From NCBI GenBank assembly GCA_910585405.1, contig CAJUDO010000023.1, positions 1 through 49,189 of the forward strand: 49,189 nt of DNA, written 5' to 3'. The position numbers and the translations under genes are program-made. The stretch's first letter is position 1. Each line of letters begins with the position of its first letter. The notes beneath the pieces are model-generated. The model searched no databases. It was given only the letters and a program-made list of their open reading frames with translations, and was not told the origin of the DNA. The stretch is from an uncultured Peptococcaceae bacterium. GTDB lineage: Bacteria; Bacillota; Peptococcia; Peptococcales; Peptococcaceae. Positions 15,270 through 24,113 of this stretch are shown here, one piece after another.

Positions 15270-17735
15270 ATGTATGGACGTTTTACCGAAAAAGCACAGC
15301 ATGTAATTTATTATGCGCAGGAGGAAGCCCGTGCAATGAACTATCCGGCAGTGGGTACAGAACACTTGCTGTTGGGGATTTTACGAGAGGGAGAAAGTGT
15401 CGCGTCTAAGGCTTTGACCAATATGGGTGTGGATTTGCAGAAAACAAGAGAGATCGTTTTGCAACTCTTGTCACCGGGGCAGGACCCGGTGGGGGATGAG
15501 ATTGCCATTACGCCGCGCGTGAAGAAAGTATTGGTTTTGGCACAGGATGAAGCGGCTCACTGGGGTGTTAATTATATCGGCACAGAACATTTGCTGCTGG
15601 GGATTCTGCGGGAAGGCGAAGGTGTTGCCTCTCAGGTATTGGCCCAGTTGGGGGTTGAACCAGAAAAAGTACGCAAACAGGTAATTGCGTTGCTGGGTGG
15701 TGCCAACCCAATGGATGTGAATACAGGAAGTGCGAAAGGGATGGGCGGCAAAAACCGTCCTACTCTGGATGAGTTTGGTCGTAACTTAAATGAAATGGTA
15801 CGACAGGGTAAAATTGATCCCGTGATCGGCCGTGAAACGGAAATTGAACGAGTGATTCAGGTTTTGTGCCGTCGTACCAAGAACAATCCTGCACTGCTGG
15901 GGGATCCCGGCGTAGGGAAAACTGCCATTGCTGAAGGTTTGGCACAGCGGATTGTAGCAGGAAAAGTACCAGAGTTGTTGAAGGATAAAGAAATTATCAC
16001 GCTGGATATGGGTTCCCTGGTGGCAGGTTCCAAATATAGAGGCGATTTTGAGGAACGGCTGAAAAAAATTATGGATGAAGTGAAGGCTGACCAGAATGTA
16101 ATCCTCTTTATCGATGAAATGCACACGTTGATTGGCGCTGGCTCTGCAGAAGGCGCGCTGGATGCGGCTAATATTTTGAAACCTGAGTTGGCGCGTGGGG
16201 ATATCCAGTGCATCGGTGCGACTACACTGGATGAATACCGCAAGCATATTGAAAAAGATGCAGCATTGGAACGTCGGTTCCAGCCTATTACCGTCAATGA
16301 ACCGACACAGGAAGATACCATTGCGATTTTGAAAGGTATTCGTGATAAATATGAAGCCCATCATGGCGTGGAAATTTCTGATGGCGCCATTGAAGCGGCA
16401 GTAAAACTGTCCAGCCGTTATATTACCGACCGGTTCCTGCCTGATAAAGCAATCGATTTGATTGATGAAGCAGCATCCCGTGTACGTTTGCAGACTTATA
16501 CAGCTCCGGTAGATGTGAAAACCTTGGAAGACGAAATCGAACGGTTGAGTAAGGAAAAAGAAGCAGCTGTTGTCAGTCAGGAATATGAAAAAGCAGCGCA
16601 ATATCGTGATGAAGAAAAACAAAAGAGAGCAGAACTGGAAAAACTGACCGAAGAATGGAAGAGTCAGACTACCACTGAGACAAAAGTGGTTACGGAAGAA
16701 GAAATTGCTGCCATTGTGTCCAACTGGACCGGCGTACCGGTGACCAAGCTGCAGGAGGAAGATACCCAACGCTTGCTGCACATGGAAGAAATTTTACATC
16801 AACGTGTGATTGGTCAGGATGAAGCAGTGAAAGCTGTGTCCCGTGCCGTGCGGAGAGCCCAATCCGGCTTGAAAAATCCCAAACGGCCAATCGGTTCTTT
16901 CCTGTTCTTGGGGCCTACCGGCGTAGGGAAAACAGAATTGGCTCGCGCTTTAGCGGAAGTACTGTTTGACAATGAGGACGCCATTGTGCGCATTGATATG
17001 TCCGAGTACATGGAAAAATTCTCGGTATCTCGTCTGGTTGGCGCGCCTCCGGGATATGTAGGTCATGATGAAGGTGGTCAGCTGACAGAGGCTGTACGGC
17101 GTAAACCGTATTCCATTGTATTGCTGGATGAAATTGAAAAAGCCCATCCCGACGTATTTAACATCTTGCTGCAGGTTTTGGATGACGGTCGCTTAACTGA
17201 CAGCCAGGGACGTACAGTAGATTTCAAAAATACAGTGATCATCATGACATCCAACATTGGCGCCAGCAATATAAAAACAGCAGGCACCATGGGATTCAGC
17301 GCAGATACCGCGGGAGAAGAACAGAAAGCTGCTTACGATAAAATGAAAGCCCGTGTTATGGACGCCCTGAAAGCGACCTTCCGTCCTGAGTTCCTGAACA
17401 GAGTGGATGAAACCATCGTATTCCATGCTCTGGAAAAAGAACATATTTTGTCTATCGTGGATTTGATGATGCAGGATTTGCATAAACGGTTACAGGAGCA
17501 GGATATCAAAATGGAAGTATCCGCCGAAGCCAAGGAAAAACTGGTGGAAGAAGGTTACGATCCTGCTTATGGCGCGCGGCCGCTGCGCAGAACCATCCAG
17601 CGTCTGGTAGAAGATCCTCTGGCAGAAGATTTGCTGCAGGGACGCTACACAGCAGGGGACACTGTAAAAGTAGATGTAACGAAAGATGGCATCACGCTGC
17701 TGAAAGACGGCGAAATAGAACAGGTTAGTGAGTAA
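15270..17735 (+). CDS. clpC: ATP-dependent Clp protease ATP-binding subunit ClpC
   Basis: AAA+ unfoldase that feeds substrates, including arginine-phosphorylated proteins, to ClpP. The 821-residue protein has a double Clp_N repeat (about 1-140), AAA domain 1 with Walker A GDPGVGKTA (211-219), and a middle domain with a UVR-like segment (about 415-465). AAA domain 2 carries GPTGVGKTE (about 548-556) and SEYMEKFSVSRLVGAPPGYVG. A ClpB-D2 small domain (about 725-810) is C-terminal. The UVR-type middle domain and company of mcsAB mark it as ClpC rather than ClpB or ClpA. A terminator follows at 17776. Confidence 0.96.
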   Translation: MYGRFTEKAQHVIYYAQEEARAMNYPAVGTEHLLLGILREGESVASKALTNMGVDLQKTREIVLQLLSPGQDPVGDEIAITPRVKKVLVLAQDEAAHWGVNYIGTEHLLLGILREGEGVASQVLAQLGVEPEKVRKQVIALLGGANPMDVNTGSAKGMGGKNRPTLDEFGRNLNEMVRQGKIDPVIGRETEIERVIQVLCRRTKNNPALLGDPGVGKTAIAEGLAQRIVAGKVPELLKDKEIITLDMGSLVAGSKYRGDFEERLKKIMDEVKADQNVILFIDEMHTLIGAGSAEGALDAANILKPELARGDIQCIGATTLDEYRKHIEKDAALERRFQPITVNEPTQEDTIAILKGIRDKYEAHHGVEISDGAIEAAVKLSSRYITDRFLPDKAIDLIDEAASRVRLQTYTAPVDVKTLEDEIERLSKEKEAAVVSQEYEKAAQYRDEEKQKRAELEKLTEEWKSQTTTETKVVTEEEIAAIVSNWTGVPVTKLQEEDTQRLLHMEEILHQRVIGQDEAVKAVSRAVRRAQSGLKNPKRPIGSFLFLGPTGVGKTELARALAEVLFDNEDAIVRIDMSEYMEKFSVSRLVGAPPGYVGHDEGGQLTEAVRRKPYSIVLLDEIEKAHPDVFNILLQVLDDGRLTDSQGRTVDFKNTVIIMTSNIGASNIKTAGTMGFSADTAGEEQKAAYDKMKARVMDALKATFRPEFLNRVDETIVFHALEKEHILSIVDLMMQDLHKRLQEQDIKMEVSAEAKEKLVEEGYDPAYGARPLRRTIQRLVEDPLAEDLLQGRYTAGDTVKVDVTKDGITLLKDGEIEQVSE

Positions 17736-17775
17736 TTTATTAAAACCACGTGTTTCTCTCCACTTTTCATAAACA

Positions 17776-17820
17776 GAAAGCAGATACATCGAGCGTTTGC
17801 CCTGTGTATCTGCTTTCTTC
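17776..17820 (+). terminator. Terminator of the clpC operon
   Basis: A perfect 13-bp stem GAAAGCAGATACA/TGTATCTGCTTTC. The T-run is broken (TTCTTCGGTT), so it may be only moderately efficient. Confidence 0.6.
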
Positions 17821-17947
17821 GGTTGTACCCAAAATAGTTTTGGGCGGTTTATTTTAGTATAAATGCAAAGATTTTCTCATTTAAAATAGTATTTCCAGTA
17901 CGAATAATATATTCCTAGTAGTATTTTCAAGAGGGTATGGTGGAGAT

Positions 17948-18625
17948 TCATTCTTTCTCCAATTCTGCTTCCAAAAGTTCCTGCAATCTGTCCAAATCTT
18001 TCACCAACAATTTTTTGCCCACTTTTTCAAAAATGCCGTCTTTTTCTAAGTTGGAGATATAACGTGTGACATTGCTGCGGTGTACACCAATATGGGAGGC
18101 GATATCAACACGGCTGGGCAGGTTCTCAATCAAAATACCGTTTTTTGTTTTCTTACCGTAAAGGGCTGCGCTTTGATATAAAAATTTCAGAATTTTTACG
18201 CTGCTGCTTTCTTCAATTTCTTTCAGCTGGCCTTGAATACAGAGAAGCTGCCGTTTTTGATATTGCTCAACAATCGTAAAAAAGTTCTCTTTGCTTTGCA
18301 GTACAAATTGATAAATATCATCAAAGGTGATATACAAAATTTCTGAATCTACATCGGCTACCAAGCGCTTGCAGAAGCTTTTGCCGGAACCTGTGGGAAT
18401 CAAATTTCCATCCTCCAAAAACCACATCAAACGCTCAGAGCCATTCTCTGTGCTGAAAAATACTTTCAGGCAGCCTTTATGCAAAAAACCGCAGACATCA
18501 TTTTCCGGTGGAACGACGTGCTCCCCCTTGTGCACCAGCTCTTTTCGGTAGCAATTTTGCAAGCAAAACGCCCGAAAAGCTTCAATATTTGCATCCAATT
18601 CAATATATGGCAAAAATTCCTGCAT
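17948..18625 (-). CDS. Crp/Fnr family transcriptional regulator
   Basis: A 225-residue regulator with an N-terminal cyclic-nucleotide-binding-type beta barrel (about 15-120), a long dimerisation helix (about 125-150) and a C-terminal Crp helix-turn-helix. The recognition region includes SRVDIASHIGVHRSNVTRYI (about 168-188). There is no Fnr-type N-terminal cysteine cluster, so oxygen sensing through [4Fe-4S] is unlikely; the effector is unknown. It is transcribed from its own promoter (TTTACA-17-TATAAT at 18663-18691). Two palindromes of the class expected for this family (TGTTG-N4-CAACA) lie at -40 of the two genes encoded just upstream on the same strand, which makes it their likely activator. 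Confidence 0.9.
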   Translation of the reverse strand: MQEFLPYIELDANIEAFRAFCLQNCYRKELVHKGEHVVPPENDVCGFLHKGCLKVFFSTENGSERLMWFLEDGNLIPTGSGKSFCKRLVADVDSEILYITFDDIYQFVLQSKENFFTIVEQYQKRQLLCIQGQLKEIEESSSVKILKFLYQSAALYGKKTKNGILIENLPSRVDIASHIGVHRSNVTRYISNLEKDGIFEKVGKKLLVKDLDRLQELLEAELEKE

Positions 18626-18662
18626 ATTGCTTACGACCTCCGCTCACAGTGTGTTTGCATAA

Positions 18663-18691
18663 ATTATATTTCTTTTTTATAAAATTGTAAA
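18663..18691 (-). promoter_or_regulatory. Promoter of the Crp/Fnr-type regulator
   Basis: On the minus strand TTTACA, a 17-bp spacer and TATAAT lead into a leader with GGAGG 11 bp before the ATG. No TGTTG-N4-CAACA box is seen here, so direct autoregulation through that site is not supported. Confidence 0.65.
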
Positions 18692-18745
18692 CCGTCTGTA
18701 GCATTTTTCTTAGTGTGTTTTTGTAACGTACTATTTCTATACAGC

Positions 18746-18777
18746 AAAAAAACTCCGCTTCCAAAGCAGAAGCAGAG
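18746..18777 (-). terminator. Terminator of the DASS transporter gene
   Basis: The minus-strand stem CTCTGCTTC/GAAGCGGAG (one G-U pair) is followed by a run of seven T. It separates the transporter gene from the downstream regulator gene. Confidence 0.8.
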
Positions 18778-18793
18778 CTTTTCTTAACGTACT

Positions 18794-20248
18794 TTATAAA
18801 ATCATCATACCCAAAGGCACGCCCACACACAGCAAGGCAATGATGACACAAACAACCGAGATGATTCCCTGAAAATAAGCCTGACCTGTACTAATCCATT
18901 CGGAGTTGCCGAATACCAGTCCCGCACGGGAGCTGGCTCCCGGTGTTGCCAGTGCGGAAGACAAGGCAAAAATCATCAGCACTGCCACCAAAACCGGATT
19001 GGCGCCGAAAGCCTGTGCCAACTGACACATTAACGGCGTCATTGCCACCAAAAGTACAGTGTTATTCATGAACTGCGTCAGCACGCAGCAAATGACGCAA
19101 ACTAAAATATAAATCATCATGGGACTTTGTCCGGCAAAAATTGGTTTCATGAGACCAAGCACCATTTTTGTAATTCCGGCTTCACTATGCATCAGTGCAG
19201 TGCCCATCGGCCCTACAGAAGCCAGCAAGCATACCATGGGCCAAGGAATTGATTTTGCCGCCAATTTGCCAAAATTAATAGCAGGCTCTCCCTGAAAACG
19301 GACAAAACATAAAATAACGGTAATACCAGTAATTACACCTACTGCCCCTAATTTGCTCAGTACTGCATAAATCCATAAATCTTTGGACAATGTACTCGGC
19401 AGATAGAGAGCCAGCACAATCAGCAGCAACAATGCTGTTGCAAATTTCTGCTGTGTATTATAATCAATTTTTTCGCCCAGTGTAGTAAAATCTACATCTT
19501 TTAATTTGGTGACATCCACACGGATAATAAATTTACCGGCAACGACAAACAGCAGAATGGCAGTGAAGGAAATCGCAATCATCAATCCGCTATAGGGCAA
19601 AAAGTCTACAGTAAGATTGGTGGCCGTGGTCAATCCCTTCAGTCCCATCATAGACCATGGCGTCCAGGGTTTGACGCACATGCCCATAATGCTTACATAG
19701 GCGATACCGATCAACAGAAAGGCTGCCATCTTGCCACGTTTTTCATATCCCAATTTGGTTAACATTTTTTTCGTGATGCCCCACATCAAAAAAATTGTTG
19801 CATAAATCCCCACGAAAGCGCCGCAGATAAAGGTTACTAAGAAAATCATAAAAATAAACAAATAAGGTCTGCCTTTTAAAACTTTCCGCGTCAGCATCCA
19901 TTGGGTCATGGTGTTGGTCAGACCGATATCCTCCAGCCATGCCGTGAATATAGAAAAGAAAATGACCAGCAATACAATTTCACTGCCAAAGCCTGATGCA
20001 AATACCTGTGTGGCAGTGCCCAATCCGCACATGCTCAGCATAATCATTCCCAAAAGGCTGGGCCAGATTAAGTCAATAAAAATCCAACCCCACATCATAC
20101 CCAAAAAGATTCCCAAAACTTTTATCCCGAACTCTGTAATTGTTCCAAATGTCGGCAATATCCAACCGCTCAGCATCAAAACTACCATAATTGCCGGATG
20201 GAGCCAAAGACCAACGCCGCTTTTCTTTGCAGTTTCTCCCATTTTCAT
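18794..20248 (-). CDS. DASS/SLC13-type anion:sodium symporter
   Basis: A polytopic membrane protein of about 484 residues with some 11-12 hydrophobic segments and the ion-transporter layout of the divalent anion:Na+ symporter family. The FMNNTVLLVAMTPL stretch and the C-terminal ATPGASSRAGLVFGNSEW region correspond to the two substrate-binding hairpin/loop regions of the family. I start at the ATG at 20248; the ATG six bases later at 20242 is equally possible, given AGAGAGG at 20253-20259. Substrate is unknown, with carboxylate, sulfonate or organophosphate anions the candidates. It carries its own promoter with a TGTTG-N4-CAACA box and lies downstream of the hydrolase gene. Confidence 0.85.
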   Translation of the reverse strand: MKMGETAKKSGVGLWLHPAIMVVLMLSGWILPTFGTITEFGIKVLGIFLGMMWGWIFIDLIWPSLLGMIMLSMCGLGTATQVFASGFGSEIVLLVIFFSIFTAWLEDIGLTNTMTQWMLTRKVLKGRPYLFIFMIFLVTFICGAFVGIYATIFLMWGITKKMLTKLGYEKRGKMAAFLLIGIAYVSIMGMCVKPWTPWSMMGLKGLTTATNLTVDFLPYSGLMIAISFTAILLFVVAGKFIIRVDVTKLKDVDFTTLGEKIDYNTQQKFATALLLLIVLALYLPSTLSKDLWIYAVLSKLGAVGVITGITVILCFVRFQGEPAINFGKLAAKSIPWPMVCLLASVGPMGTALMHSEAGITKMVLGLMKPIFAGQSPMMIYILVCVICCVLTQFMNNTVLLVAMTPLMCQLAQAFGANPVLVAVLMIFALSSALATPGASSRAGLVFGNSEWISTGQAYFQGIISVVCVIIALLCVGVPLGMMIL

Positions 20249-20324
20249 ACAACCTCTCTTTTTTACAATAAAGTTTATAATTTCCTGTTTCAATCAAAAT
20301 TCCGGAATGATTGTTGATACTTTT

Positions 20325-20364
20325 ATTATAACGGCTTTTCAAAGGAAAAGTGTTGCACACAACA
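20325..20364 (-). promoter_or_regulatory. Promoter and Crp/Fnr-type box of the DASS transporter gene
   Basis: The palindrome TGTTG-N4-CAACA occupies 20351-20364 and is followed on the minus strand, after 20 bp, by TATAAT (plus-strand 20325-20330). This puts the box centre at about -40, the class II activator position. No good -35 hexamer is visible, as expected for an activator-dependent promoter. Confidence 0.65.
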
Positions 20365-20435
20365 ACTTTTTGATTATTTTTATTATAACTATTTGAATTA
20401 CTGAAATGTTAAATATTATCTCTATTTTTGCTGCT

Positions 20436-20483
20436 GTAAAAACAGAAAAGCTGCCCGTAGAACTTGCTCTGACAGACAGCTTT
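20436..20483 (-). terminator. Probable terminator of the hydrolase gene
   Basis: The minus-strand arms AAAGCTG/CAGCTTT surround a 23-nt loop and are followed by TTCTGTTTTT. A second small hairpin (GCAGGA/TCCTGC) lies between it and the stop codon. Confidence 0.5.
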
Positions 20484-20512
20484 GCCGCAGGATGGATTCC
20501 TGCAAGATACTT

Positions 20513-22516
20513 CTATTCTATAATTTGATATACTGGCGCACCCTCGCACTGTGCAGGCATTCTCACACCCAATAGTGTAGCGATAGTCGGCGCGATATCG
20601 CATTCCCGAATGACACGATCCGTATAGCCTTTCTTTAATCCTGCACCAGCTGATACGAAAATCGGTGACAGCGAAGAATCGCAGCAGGCTTTGGCGGTGG
20701 ACAGCGCATCGGCATGTACGCGGTTGTTGCCTTCCTTCAGGAAAAATACCAGATCACCGCACTCCGGACCATTCATGCCCAGCAGCACAGCATCCCGATT
20801 GCGCAGCACCAGGCTCACAATGCGGCTGTTGGTGCGTGGATCGCGATAGCCGTATAATGCGTCAATAATTTCATCTTCCACCTTGTATTTGTCTTCAGGT
20901 TCTACGATACCGTGGGCATCTCTGCCTTTCAGGTTAATCCAGATATGGTCGCCGCGAACAGCCAGCGCTTTGGTATGTTCCCAATCAATTTCCCGCAAAT
21001 CGTTACCTGCTTCATCCTTCTTCACAGCAGTAAAGCCCAATTCTTCCATCACACGCACGCTGACACCGCCCGGATCACCCAACAGTGGCGGAACATCCTC
21101 CCGCACCAGAAGTCCATGGTCAGAAACTACCATCAAGGTCCAATCCTTTTCCAGCAGATGGACGAAAGAACCAATATATTCATCTGCATCCATATAACAT
21201 TTTTCAATTAATGCTTCATAGTCAGCAGGTACATTGTGGTCTGTTTCGTGGGCATCATGTGCATAGTGCCAGAAGATATGCCCCTGCGCGTCAATCATAT
21301 GCAGATGGGAGAAGATGACCTCCATGCCCTGCTGTTCAATCATATAATTCAGCGCATTTGCCTGCCAATGCATGTAGTTTCTCCATACCGGCTGCAGCAA
21401 TTCAGTAGAAAATTCATAATTCTTTCCGCCCAACTGGGTAAATGGCGGCACATAGCCTACATTCTGGATGACGTCCTGATATAGGCTCTGCGGATGCCAT
21501 CTGTTGCTGTTGTGAACATCGTAAGCAGTACTGGTCCACATCCGCACCTGAGAACCGTCCTTGGCAATCTCCAGAGCCTTGAAGGAGCGGGTTACGTCTA
21601 CGTTATTGCCGTCGACATTTACTTTGTCCAGCGTATTCATCACCAGTTCGCCCTGCTTCATGGTGGCATAGGGCTGTTCTTCTTTTTTGCTCAAATATAC
21701 AGCAACTGTGTCATACTCTCCCTGCTGGTTTTTCAAAATCAACGCAGGACGTCTGGTCAGTCCGCCGGAAGTTACGATGGTAAATTCCAGAGCGCCTTCC
21801 GGAGCATTGGCCCAACCCTGTGCTTCTTTGATTGGAGAATTAATCAAATCGAAAGGCGGCGTGTCCAAACCAACCTCACCTTGTGCGTGGGACAATTCCA
21901 CATTTTGCAGCTGGTTCATCTTATGGCGATTCAAGCGGCCGCTGGCCAAAGCATCATCATTTTCTTCTTCCAATTCTTCAATGACGCATCCGGCCCCGGT
22001 TTTATTGATAAATTTCGGACGGTATAACACTTCTTTGAAATCCTTGCTGGCAATGATATATTTTTCAAAATCCACATTGGCGCTGCTCATCTGTACTGCT
22101 GCCGGCTGTGCGCCGTCTACAACATACAGATTGGGACTGTCGGAAGAAGCCGGCCAGGAAGAACCGGGCCAATGCCATACCAATGTTTTTTTACCGGCTT
22201 CGGCAGTGACATTCCACAGCTGCTCTGCTTTACACATTCTGGAGTCCAGATTATAGATGATGGTGTCCAGATTGTCTGGGTCCTGATTCCAGAAGCAGGT
22301 GATACCGTGCGTTCCCGGATTGGCGCCGGTTGCCAAGGTGGTCCACATCGGCGGTGTTACTGTTGGGTGTCCGCCCAGCATAACCAAATCTTCCCGGCAA
22401 GCTCCCGCTTCCACTAATTTTTTCACATTTGGCATTTTCCCCTGATCCATGTATTTTTTGGTCAAGCTCGGGTCCATGCCGTCAAGTCCAATGACAAATA
22501 CTTTACTGCTAGACAT
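20513..22516 (-). CDS. Alkaline phosphatase superfamily hydrolase (type I phosphodiesterase-like)
   Basis: A 667-residue metal-dependent hydrolase. The N-terminus GLDGMD supplies Asp12, and TPPMWTTLATG supplies the expected nucleophile Thr54. The family's later metal ligands appear in DAQGH and in VVSDHG. A Thr nucleophile points to a phosphodiesterase, phosphonoacetate hydrolase or phosphomutase-like enzyme rather than a formylglycine sulfatase, which needs Cys or Ser in CxPxR. There is no signal peptide, so it acts in the cytoplasm on an imported or internal substrate. The neighbouring DASS transporter and shared operator suggest import followed by hydrolysis. GAGGAGG precedes the ATG. The substrate cannot be read from the sequence. 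Confidence 0.85.
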   Translation of the reverse strand: MSSSKVFVIGLDGMDPSLTKKYMDQGKMPNVKKLVEAGACREDLVMLGGHPTVTPPMWTTLATGANPGTHGITCFWNQDPDNLDTIIYNLDSRMCKAEQLWNVTAEAGKKTLVWHWPGSSWPASSDSPNLYVVDGAQPAAVQMSSANVDFEKYIIASKDFKEVLYRPKFINKTGAGCVIEELEEENDDALASGRLNRHKMNQLQNVELSHAQGEVGLDTPPFDLINSPIKEAQGWANAPEGALEFTIVTSGGLTRRPALILKNQQGEYDTVAVYLSKKEEQPYATMKQGELVMNTLDKVNVDGNNVDVTRSFKALEIAKDGSQVRMWTSTAYDVHNSNRWHPQSLYQDVIQNVGYVPPFTQLGGKNYEFSTELLQPVWRNYMHWQANALNYMIEQQGMEVIFSHLHMIDAQGHIFWHYAHDAHETDHNVPADYEALIEKCYMDADEYIGSFVHLLEKDWTLMVVSDHGLLVREDVPPLLGDPGGVSVRVMEELGFTAVKKDEAGNDLREIDWEHTKALAVRGDHIWINLKGRDAHGIVEPEDKYKVEDEIIDALYGYRDPRTNSRIVSLVLRNRDAVLLGMNGPECGDLVFFLKEGNNRVHADALSTAKACCDSSLSPIFVSAGAGLKKGYTDRVIRECDIAPTIATLLGVRMPAQCEGAPVYQIIE

Positions 22517-22611
22517 AAAAATTCCTCCTCAATACTGAAAAATTTCTTTACAAGAAAATTACTGTTACCTTCTTCTAGCTTATCAACTTTAGAGCTCTTT
22601 TTGATATTGCT

Positions 22612-22652
22612 ATTATAAGCTGTATCAATCTTTGGGAATGTTGCCTGCAACA
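22612..22652 (-). promoter_or_regulatory. Promoter and Crp/Fnr-type box of the hydrolase gene
   Basis: TGTTG-N4-CAACA lies at 22639-22652, and TATAAT (plus-strand 22612-22617) follows after 21 bp on the minus strand. Both this box and the one at 20351 are flanked on the upstream side by the same AAAAGT sequence, strengthening the match. Confidence 0.65.
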
Positions 22653-22748
22653 ACTTTTCTTAAATTTTTCAGCAATTCGGAAAAAATTCATAGAAAATAT
22701 TATAATACAATGAAGCTTATGGGAAATTTTGTACAGGAGGTGCATGTC

Positions 22749-22805
22749 GTGATATATACATCTGGTTTCCTAATTTTTATTTTGATATTTCGGACATATA
22801 TTTGA
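22749..22805 (+). CDS. Possible 18-residue hydrophobic leader peptide
   Basis: A GTG at 22749 lies 8 bp after a perfect AGGAGG (22735-22740) and opens an 18-codon frame rich in Ile, Phe and Leu, ending in TGA. TATAAT at 22701-22706 could drive it. It precedes the RloA gene by about 80 bp. The perfect ribosome binding site is the main support. An ATG at 22744 would give only two codons. Confidence 0.35.
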   Translation: MIYTSGFLIFILIFRTYI

Positions 22806-22886
22806 GAAAATATCTCATATTATGTTTACAAAAAAGAAAAAATGGGGCATAATAAAGAGGATAAAAAATGTGAGATGGAGGTATCA

Positions 22887-24113
22887 ATGATGTTATGTCA
22901 ATTTACCGTTAAAAATTATAAAAGCATTCGAGATGAAATGACTTTCGATATGCAGGCTGCCGCTATTTCTGAGCATGAGGATAAAGTAATAGAAGATAAA
23001 GACGGCGAACAGTTTCTACCTGTTTCTGCAATATATGGACCGAATGGGGGAGGAAAATCAAATGTGTTGGAGGCGTTGCATACATTAGTAACGAAAGTGC
23101 TGCGCCCGCTGTATGCAACTGGAGACGGTGAAGAGCGTATTTTTCTCCAGAAAAAAATAATTATTGAGCCATTTGCATTTTCAGAAGAAACCAAAAAAGA
23201 ACCGACAGAGTTTGAAATCTTTTTCCGTACAGCGATGGCCGAATATAGATATATTTTACATGTAAAAAGGGATGTTGTTGTCTATGAACGTCTTGACCGT
23301 GTGAAATTAGACACCGGCAGAAGATCTGCTCTTTTTGAACGTGATGAAAAAATTGATTTAAAGGGCGTATTCTCCAAATTGAAGATAAGCGATGAATTAT
23401 CCTCGACATTGCCACTATTATCTTATCTTGGCATTACTTATAAAAAGAATGAGGTCGTGAAGGATGTTCTGGATTGGTTTGAATATGGAATCAACTTTTT
23501 GAATTATGGCAATCCAATTATAGAGCTTCATATGGCGGTATCTAATTCAAATGAAGTGAAACAGTTAATGTTGGATATGATTCAGGAAATGGACTTGGAT
23601 ATCGTTGATTTCCGTGTGGTTAAAGATGAAAATGACAGAATTGATGTATATACAAAACATAGGATAGAAGATTATGAGGCAGAATTGAATCTGCTGGAGG
23701 AATCAAGCGGAACAAAAAAATTATTTGGGCTGATGCCGTTTATTGCGGTAAGCTTATTACGTGGAACTGTTTTGGTAATAGATGAATTGGATGCGAAGAT
23801 TCATCCAATCTTGTTGCGTCATATTATCATGATGTTCAATAACATGGATATTAATAAGAAGAATGCCCAGTTAATATTTACATCGCATGATTTGTCTACA
23901 ATGAACAGCGAAGTATTCCGTAGAGATGAAATCTGGTTTGTTGCGAAAGGAAATGCCCAGAATTCTAAATTATATTCTCTTGTAGAATTTAAAAATGAAA
24001 AGGGTGAATCTGTTCGTAAAGATGCAAAATTTGATAAACAGTATCTCGAAGGCAAGTATGGCGCTGATCCATACCTTAGAAGAATCATAGACTGGGGGAA
24101 AGTCAATGCCTAA
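22887..24113 (+). CDS. AAA family ATPase, RloA/AbiLi-like
   Basis: A 408-residue ABC/SMC-like ATPase of the type found in phage-defence pairs. The N-terminus FTVKNYKSIRDE is typical of the AAA_21/OLD-like group. Walker A is GPNGGGKSN (51-59). A signature-like ESSGTKKLFGLMPF segment precedes Walker B VIDELDAKIHP and the FTSHD H-loop. I chose the ATG at 22887, which has GGAGG five bases upstream; an earlier start at 22842 lacks one. Its stop overlaps the next gene by 8 bp. With the RloB partner it forms a two-gene system like RloAB or lactococcal AbiL; no restriction-modification genes are nearby. Confidence 0.85.
   Translation: MMLCQFTVKNYKSIRDEMTFDMQAAAISEHEDKVIEDKDGEQFLPVSAIYGPNGGGKSNVLEALHTLVTKVLRPLYATGDGEERIFLQKKIIIEPFAFSEETKKEPTEFEIFFRTAMAEYRYILHVKRDVVVYERLDRVKLDTGRRSALFERDEKIDLKGVFSKLKISDELSSTLPLLSYLGITYKKNEVVKDVLDWFEYGINFLNYGNPIIELHMAVSNSNEVKQLMLDMIQEMDLDIVDFRVVKDENDRIDVYTKHRIEDYEAELNLLEESSGTKKLFGLMPFIAVSLLRGTVLVIDELDAKIHPILLRHIIMMFNNMDINKKNAQLIFTSHDLSTMNSEVFRRDEIWFVAKGNAQNSKLYSLVEFKNEKGESVRKDAKFDKQYLEGKYGADPYLRRIIDWGKVNA

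Noticed and set aside
15786..16781. Long open frame on the minus strand inside clpC
   Set aside because: It lies wholly within a certain gene, has no ribosome binding site and its composition is that of a shadow frame. The same holds for the long opposite-strand frames within the first exporter genes, pncB and rnr.
20513..22516. Reading the AP-superfamily hydrolase as a sulfatase linked to the sulfonate cluster
   Set aside because: There is no CxPxR or SxPxR formylglycine motif; the nucleophile position is Thr54 in TPPMW, which fits phosphodiesterase-like members.
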